This document shows positions 57,746-64,000 of a DNA stretch of 64,000 nt, piece after piece. A model generated the notes under the pieces. It saw only the letters and a program-made list of their open reading frames with translations. It was not told where the DNA came from and did not search any database. The stretch comes from Tupaia tana. Taxonomy: Eukaryota; Chordata; Mammalia; Scandentia; Tupaiidae. The stretch covers positions 20,198,779 through 20,262,778 of the forward strand of contig JAKSZU010000005.1 in assembly GCA_026018925.1 (NCBI GenBank), read 5' to 3'. The translations under genes were made by a program, and so were the position numbers. How positions within the stretch are numbered: the stretch's first letter is position 1; every line of letters starts with the position of its first letter.

Positions 57746-58486
57746 TGATAAAGAAGATGGAAAACAGTCCTCCCACAGGATAAGCAGAGTGATCATGGAT
57801 AAATAGGCTTCATTGATTATTGTTTCTAGGAAGGAATTTTTAAATCCATATTAAGAGCCATAACAGGTGTAATTTTTAATGTTACTAAGATGTTGCTGTA
57901 CTTTCTGATACCGTTTTAAGAACATCATTCTAATCGGAAGGTTGGTGATACCTTCAAAAGCATAATCCTTTGTACATGATGTTTGGGATTATTGACTATG
58001 AGACTTATTTTCACATACTACAAGCTTGAAAATAACTTTGATTTTTCCTTTTGTAGTTTCCAATTACTTGGCTTTTGACTTTTAAAAATATACTTTGTGG
58101 TACTTGTGATAATCAAGAGAATGAAAATACTAGTAGATACTCATTGAATAACTGAGTAAACATTTCTTTAAGTTCAATATATATTTTTATGATTTTTCTT
58201 TTTATCATTGCCATAAAACTATCTTGAAATCATATATTGTTAGATGTGAACAGTTATTTAATAGTGTTCATCGATTTTAAATATGTCAAAATAACATAAA
58301 ATCCCAGAAATATGCTCAATCTGGATTTAACAATGCAAGAAGTATACATCAAACAGAGATACTAGTTATTCTTAAAAATGAACAAAACCCCTCAAAGACT
58401 GCTATTTCGTATTGGTGATTTATGGGAAGAAAGTTACCCATGTATGTGGTAGTTTAAGGTATAAATTACCAGAGCCATTTTCCAAG
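57746..58486 (+). other. AT-rich 3' flank, possible 3'UTR
   Basis: It directly follows the ZFP42-like stop. No AATAAA-plus-poly-A end typical of a recent retrocopy is visible, which argues mildly against recent retroposition. No other feature. Confidence 0.4.
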
Positions 58487-58895
58487 TTGCTGTGTTCGTT
58501 TTCCAGAGCTGCTGTAACAGAACGTATGTGTTAGCTCTGGGGCCTGGAAGTCCAAGATCAAGGTGTTGGCAGTATTGATTCCTTCTGAGTGCTGTGAAGG
58601 GTCAGTCTGTTTCAGGTTTCTCATTCTGGGTTGTAGATGGCTCTGCATGTTAACGTAGCCTGTCACCTACCTTCACATCCCTTCCTCTGTGTCAATGTGT
58701 CTAGATTTTCTCGTATAAGCAGACCAATCATGCTGGATTAAAACCCACCTTAATGACCTTAGTTTTACTTGATTACCTTTGAAAAGACTCCTCCTCCAAC
58801 TAAGGTCATGTCCGAGATCCTTGAGGTTCAGATTTTAGGATGAGCGTTTGGGCAGACATGTAGAGGCAAGGACACAGTTCAGTCCGTGCATACAT
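58487..58895 (+). mobile_element. MaLR-type solo LTR
   Basis: 'GCTGTAACAGAACGTATGTG', 'GGAAGTCCAAGATCAAGGTG', 'CTCCTCCAACTAAGGTCATG' and 'GGACACAGTTCAGTCCGTGC' follow the order of a mammalian ERVL-MaLR (MLT1-like) LTR in sense orientation. This is a noncoding retroviral-like terminal repeat with no internal region visible. Confidence 0.65.
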
Positions 58896-59002
58896 TATCC
58901 AGGTGCAATTGCTTTGTTTATGCGATTCTAGTCCACAGGAATATTAGGTGCACTAATGTACAAAGACTTTTGTTCATGAACTTGAATGGAATTTCTTTTT
59001 TT

Positions 59003-59214
59003 AAGCTAATCTATTTCATCCATGAGTGACAGAGAGACACAGCATCCTCCACAGAGTCCTGACACCACAGTCTACCCCCAGCTTCAGTGCGCCCTGGATC
59101 AGCACAAGTGTGCCTTGAGTACTAAGGCCTGGATGTGAATTCAGAATGTCCCCACATGGGTCAGCCTGGTAGAGCATTGTGTTTTAGAGCTGCATCATCA
59201 CCCAGCCCCCAGAA
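59003..59214 (-). mobile_element. Family B SINE
   Basis: 'AAGCTAATCTATTTCATCCA', 'CCACAGTCTACCCCCAGCTT', minus-strand head GGGGGCTGGGTGATGATGCA. Confidence 0.83.
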
Positions 59215-59667
59215 TCAGTTTTTCATAGTAAACACTTCATAGCTTCAGTGTCCACTAATAGATAACAACTTGCAAAAATGTGCTGCTAGTATTCGATCGA
59301 AACTGTACACGTATCCTTAAAGGAGGGTGGGCTTTCTGGAGAAGGAAAGAGCACTATAGCTAAAGGGAAGCCATAGACTAAGAGGAAGTTCCATTTTAAA
59401 TAGATGGGACAGAATCTGGTATGTGTATATACCACAGAAGAAAATTTCAGAAAAGTTGTTAAATATGGAGCAGGGGGAGCATTGACTGTCCAAAGGTGTC
59501 TAGTGAAAGGAAAATCTATTCTCATGTAGAAGTTAACTTAGTCTTATGATTATAAAATTGCACCTTTATTGGAAGCACCTTTTAAATGGGCAAAAAAGTA
59601 TGCAGCCATCCAACTTGGGATGCATTTTTTTCCCTCGCAGAATCACTATTACCATCAAATATAATTA
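59215..59667. other. Unique intergenic sequence
   Basis: No gene or recognised repeat; short frames only. Confidence 0.45.
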
Positions 59668-59681
59668 AAATACCATATTCT

Positions 59682-59839
59682 GGGGCCGGCAGGTGACGTG
59701 GTTACAGGCACCAGACTCCCACATGGTTGACTGCGGTTCGAGTCCCAGACCTGGTAGCTTCCTTCCTCATTTTTTCTCTCTCTCTGTTCCTCTCTGGTTA
59801 AATAAAATAAATAAATAAAGTTAAATAAAATAATTTTTT
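59682..59839 (+). mobile_element. Short-form family A SINE, well preserved
   Basis: Head GGGGCCGGCAGGTGACGTGG, B box GGTTCGAGTCCC, then CT tract and (AAATA)n tail. Duplication AAATACCATATTCT (59668-59681) / AAATGCCATACTCT (59840-59853). Confidence 0.93.
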
Positions 59840-59853
59840 AAATGCCATACTCT

Positions 59854-60841
59854 TTAAGATTTAAGATACCATAAGCGGTAATACAGATAGATATAAATGT
59901 TAACAGTTCTTATAAAAAAAGAACACATAAAATGAATGAATGAATTTTAAGATTAATTTTGATTTTAGAAATATCAAAATGTTCTTTTGAAGATCAAGGG
60001 CTTATATTTTGACTTCATTATGACCTCCTTGTTACTATGGACTGTTAGGGAAGTTTAATTTTTTATTTATGTTATCTTTAGTATGGCACTTCTAACATCA
60101 TGGCCATAGGGATGTGGGTCCTGAACCTAAGTTAAGAGGAACATTAGGTACATAAAGTTTGAAATTTCTGCTAAATCCAATACCCGAGTACAGAACTTAG
60201 GATAGGAATTTGATATTTGGCCAAGATGATAGCGTATCTGTTTGTCTACTTTTTACATTGGTAGCAGTGTGTTTGAATTGGGCCCCTGTGGATTTCCACC
60301 TCACAGTTGAATTAGAACATAACACTCTGACTAGAGAGAGTCAGAGGCAGCTTTAGGGTGTAAGCTCTTGAGAACTGAGATTCAGGGCATCAAGAGGGAT
60401 CGATATCAACCCCCCCATGTGGAGGCAATTCCACTTTGTGGAACTGAAGGGTCCAAGAAACAGTAATGTGAAAAAATGCTTGTGTACCTGGATTCCAAGT
60501 TAAATTTTGACTTGGGAATAGGAAGCCTACTTGATTTAGCCTCCTAGCTGTTTTTGCTTTTCCAAAGCGAATTCTAAAACTGCTAAGAATGGAAGGAAAA
60601 AGAAGGCATGTGGATACAATGAAAAAGAAAAGAGGAGGGAAAGGCAGATTAATTAATAAGGATATATTACCTGAGTTAATTAGTTAATGTATGTTACAGA
60701 AAGAAATGTACTATCCACTTTCCACAATTGTATCTTAGATTTTAAAAAGTAGACACAGAAAGTGTGCTCCAGGGAAAATTGAAAAAAAGAAATTAGTTCA
60801 CTTAGATTTTCACAGATTTCCAGATCTTGGCATTTTATAAG
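59854..60841. other. Unique intergenic sequence
   Basis: No gene or recognised repeat; purine-rich at 60590-60650. Confidence 0.45.
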
Positions 60842-60851
60842 CCCAAATCTT

Positions 60852-61072
60852 TTCTTTTCTTTCTTTTTTTTTTTGAAAGGTTTTTGCTATAGGGCACGTG
60901 TGCTCACCAGAAAGACAGAGACAGAAGCAAGAAATAACTTCCAGGAGTATGGCCACAGCGCAATCCCTTCTCCATTCTTCTCTTGGGATCTTGGGCACGC
61001 ACATGCCTGGCGTGAGTTTAAGCCACTGGGTCGGGAACTTGAACCGCAGTCGACATTAACTGCTGGTCCCAA
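60852..61072 (-). mobile_element. Family A SINE with internal deletion
   Basis: CCCAAATCTT at 60842-60851 and 61073-61082. Body shortened, with the part between 'CAGTCGAC' and 'ATTAACTGCTGG' missing in the head. Confidence 0.9.
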
Positions 61073-61231
61073 CCCAAATCTTGATGAATGAATAAATATT
61101 TTCTGTTTTCATTGTGACATTTGATGTGGACCAAACTTTTTTTTTTTTTTTTAATGACTAGTCATTCTGAGTTAGAAGCATTTATAGAAAACTTTTTTCA
61201 GTTTTTCTTACCATGTGTCTAGATTTTTGGT

Positions 61232-61237
61232 TATATA

Positions 61238-61301
<64 letters not shown>
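61232..61301. repeat. (AT)n microsatellite
   Basis: About 70 bases of TA dinucleotides with one ACAT interruption, at the 3' edge of the following L1. Confidence 0.95.
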
Positions 61302-61303
<2 letters not shown>

Positions 61304-61776
61304 AGGTGTACAACCTGTGTTTTCATGAACTTACAGATTGATTACTGTCATTAAACATATTAGCCTAGTCAGCAATGCTCTTAGTTACATTTTTCCCATT
61401 TTGGGGTAAAATCACCTAAAGCCTACTCAGCAAATTTTCAGCATGCAATATTGCGTTACTGTTTTCCTCATGTTGTATAATATGTTTCTAGGCTCATCCT
61501 GCAAGACCACATTTTCTGGGCCATTTTCCTGTTTCTCCCTATTTTCTCCACCTTCCCACCCTTCGTCACTACCTTTCTACTTTCTGCATATTAGTGAGAT
61601 TGTGAAATATTTTTCTTTCTGTGTCTGGCTTATTTCTCTTAGCATCATGTCTTCCAGGTTCGTCCATGTTGCAAATGGCAGTATTTCCTGTTCGTAAGCT
61701 GAATAATATTCCTCTCTGTGTATGTATATTTCCTTATGTTGTAAAATAAGGATCCAGAATATTATATGTATATATA

Positions 61777-61846
61777 TCGTCATTGGAAAACTCTTGCTGT
61801 ATTTTTCTGTGCAAAAATGTGTCATGACTTTTCCAACAACCATCGA
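61777..61846. mobile_element. Palindromic mariner-type MITE (M2), second copy
   Basis: 'TCATTGGAAAACTCTTGCTG...TTTTTCTGTGCAAAAATG...GTCATGACTTTTCCAACAAC' is the same hairpin family as 25877-25950, more decayed at the left end. Inserted in the old L1 3'UTR. Confidence 0.82.
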
Positions 61847-62989
61847 CATATCTCTGTAGAGATAATAGCCATATATCTATATATGTGAAATTTCTGAATC
61901 TGTTTGCTCATTGTTGGACTGTGGTATTGTTTCCATATCTTGACTCTAGTAAACAGTGCTGGAGTGAACGTGAGGTTGTGATTTTATTTCCTTTGGCTGT
62001 ATGCCCAACAGCAAGACTGCTGGAACATACTGTTTTCCTCAATGATTGTACTCAGTGATCACCTTTTCTTCACAGTCTCACCAGTACATGCTAACTCTTA
62101 CTTATTTAGTTTGACAACAGCTGTCCTAACAATGTGAGGTGAAACCTGATTGTAGTTTGATGTACAGTGATGTCAAGTACCTTTAAATATACTTGTTGAC
62201 CATTTGTCTTTTTTTGAGAAATGTCTGTTCTTGGGATCCTTTACCCCATTTAAAAAAAAAAATCATGATTATTATTTTGATACTGAGTTGAGTGAGTTCC
62301 TTACATATTTTGAATATTAACCCATTACCGGGCATATGGTTTGCAAATATTTTGTCCCAGTTCATAATGCTGCCCTTTTATTTTGTTGATTGTTTCATTT
62401 TCTATGCAGAAGCTTTAGTTTGATATACTCCCACTTCTTAATTCTTGTTTTTGTTTCTGAGTTTTTGGTATTGTATCCAAAAAATCATTGCCATAATCAA
62501 TATTAGACCTCCTTTCCCCCAGAGGTTTTACTTTTCAAATCTTAGATGAAAATGGTCCTTAATTCATTTCAGGTTGATTTTATTTTCTGTAAATTGTAAG
62601 ATAAGGGTCCTGTTTCATCCTTTTGCATGTGACTATTAGTTTTCTCAGGTCCACTTTTTGCACAAATCATCCTTTCCTCATAGTATCATTTTGACAGTTT
62701 TGAAAATTATTGTATGTGTGTGAGTTCATTTCTGCACTCTGTGGTCCATTTAGCTATGTTTTTGTGCTAGCTTTATGCTGTTTTTCACTATAGCTTTGGA
62801 ATATCATTTGAAATCAGGGAGTTTGATGCTGCCAACTATTTCTGTGAAAAATGTCGCTAGAATTTTGATAGAAATTGTATTGAATTTATAGATAGCTTTA
62901 AGTAGGGTGGACATTTTAACAATATTGTTTCTTCTAACCCATGAGCATGGGGCATATTTTACTTATTTGTGTGTTCGATTGTTTTGCTT

Positions 62990-63212
62990 TAATTTTATGA
63001 TTGTGCATGTGAGAGAAAATGAGAGCACTGTCCACAGGGCTTCATCAAACTGCAGTCTCCTTCCTGCAGTCTTCTGTCCCAGCAGGATTCTGGATGTGTG
63101 TACGCATGCCCAGTGTGTTCTCAAGCCAATGGCCCCCTGGCCCACAGCACGGTCGGCATGTGGCCTCCAGCTCTGCAGTCCAGTGTTACCAACTATGCCG
63201 TAGAGGCTAGGC
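62990..63212 (-). mobile_element. Family B SINE nested in old L1
   Basis: 'GTGAGAGAAAATGAGAGCAC', 'CAGTCTCCTTCCTGCAGTCT', minus-strand head GGCCTAGCCTCTACGGCATA. Frames here on both strands are SINE sequence. Confidence 0.8.
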
Positions 63213-63370
63213 CTCCTTCAGTTTTTTTCAACTGTGTTTATAGTTTTTCTGTACAGATCTTTCGCTTCCTTGGTCAGATTTAATGCTAAGTATGTTTTCT
63301 TTTTGATGTGATCACAAATGGGATTATTGGTTACTAAAAGAGCATTGTTGGTATAAAGAAATGCAACTGC

Positions 63371-63646
63371 TGACAAAACTGAGTATGGCAGAATCACAAA
63401 TTCATAGGTCATCGTTAGTAGGTACTTAATAACATATGGAATGAATAAATGTGTACAAATAAAGCTTACTACACTTTAAAGATAATAAAATTGTCAAAAT
63501 TAAATTATATATCATTCGAAAATGCCTAAATAAAGCATTACTAGTTTTTTAATAAAATTTGTTTATTCTGAAATAAAGGTGAACAGTTTTAACAGACTAT
63601 ATTCATTAAAAGAAATAAACACACACAAAAAAATTATATAATTATT
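63371..63646. other. Unassigned AT-rich sequence
   Basis: No recognised feature. Confidence 0.4.
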
Positions 63647-63902
63647 TTCTTTTTTATTTTATTTTTAATTTATTTTTTTGTTGTTTTGTTTTCGTTTTTG
63701 CCATAGGGATGTGCACTCGCCAGAGAGAGACAGACAGAAACAGTGAGAAGGAAAGTGAGAAATCACCTGCAGTGGGGATGGCTATTTGCGATTCCTTTTC
63801 TATTCTCCTCCTGGGACTCCAGACATGCCAAGTCCAGGACTTGAACTGCGGTGAATGATATGGGAGTCCAGTGCCTTAACCACTATGCCATCTGTTGGCC
63901 CC
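63647..63902 (-). mobile_element. Family A SINE
   Basis: Tail of T/A with (TTG) units, 'GTTTTTGCCATAGGGATGTG', GA tract, minus-strand head GGGGCCAACAGATGGCATAG. The remaining 63903-64000 holds no recognised feature. Confidence 0.88.
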
Positions 63903-64000
63903 AATTTTATGTAATTCTTGAAAATGTTCTCTAGTTAAAAACTTCTCAGAAAACTCCCTCCTAATCTGTGTCAGTGTGATTATCTCTGTTCTGTCTCCGA

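Larger units (their letters stand above)
61300..63370 (-). mobile_element. Old L1 3' portion, interrupted
   Basis: Antisense 3'UTR and ORF2 C-terminal region ('TTTAAGGTGTACAACCTG', 'CTTAGCATCATGTCTTCCAG', 'TTCGTCCATGTTGCAAATGG', 'GCCCAACAGCAAGACTGCTG'), then the upstream ORF2 region to about 63370 ('CATTATTTTGATACTGAGTT', 'GGTATTGTATCCAAAAAATC', 'TTTGATGCTGCCAACTATTT'). Carries an M2 MITE and a family B SINE. No frame survives. Confidence 0.8.

Overview
The window looks like AT-rich, gene-poor nuclear DNA from a placental mammal. The signs are several LINE-1 (L1) lineages, mammalian-wide MIR-type repeats, Tigger and mariner DNA-transposon fossils, a MaLR-type LTR, and dozens of tRNA-derived SINEs. 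I see no Alu, B1/B2, Bov or carnivore SINEs. The dominant SINE (called family A here) has a tRNA-like head and a body ending in a CT-rich tract. It best matches my recollection of colugo (Dermoptera) CYN-type SINEs. That host assignment is an inference of about 50% confidence and needs a repeat-library search.

The only protein-coding homology I recognise outside mobile elements is at 56812-57745 (+). It is a ZFP42/REX1-like, YY1-family C2H2 zinc-finger sequence. The frame carrying the zinc fingers has no AUG at its N-terminus (it opens at a GTG). The family-like AUG at 56812 lies in another frame and stops after 54 codons. The two frames meet in an AGGCA pentanucleotide repeat. I therefore annotate this copy as frame-disrupted (pseudogene, retrocopy, or assembly error in the repeat).

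Layout. 1-7.8 kb: L1 fragments, a Tigger1 fossil and an old L1 carrying a SINE and a Tigger MITE. 7.8-16.5 kb: a pyrimidine tract, a minisatellite, mostly unique DNA, mariner MITEs and SINEs. 16.5-19.2 kb: two minus-strand L1 pieces, one of which splits an ancient MIR-like repeat. 19.2-30.5 kb: dense SINEs over unique DNA and an old L1. 30.58-36.66 kb: a nearly full-length minus-strand L1 with a 14-bp target-site duplication and a partly duplicated 5'UTR. 36.7-40.7 kb: SINEs and AT-rich DNA. 40.95-47 kb: two head-to-tail partial L1s with nested SINEs. 47-56.5 kb: SINEs, ancient repeats and an L1 3' end. 56.6-58.9 kb: the ZFP42-like copy, then a MaLR LTR. 59-64 kb: SINEs and an old minus-strand L1.

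Family A gives about 31 copies on both strands, many with perfect 10-17 bp target-site duplications, so it was recently active. Family B, a second tRNA-derived SINE, gives 17 recognised copies, all on the minus strand. I found no convincing RNA gene, CRISPR array or novel multi-gene system. Repeat boundaries without a target-site duplication are approximate, usually within 20 bp.
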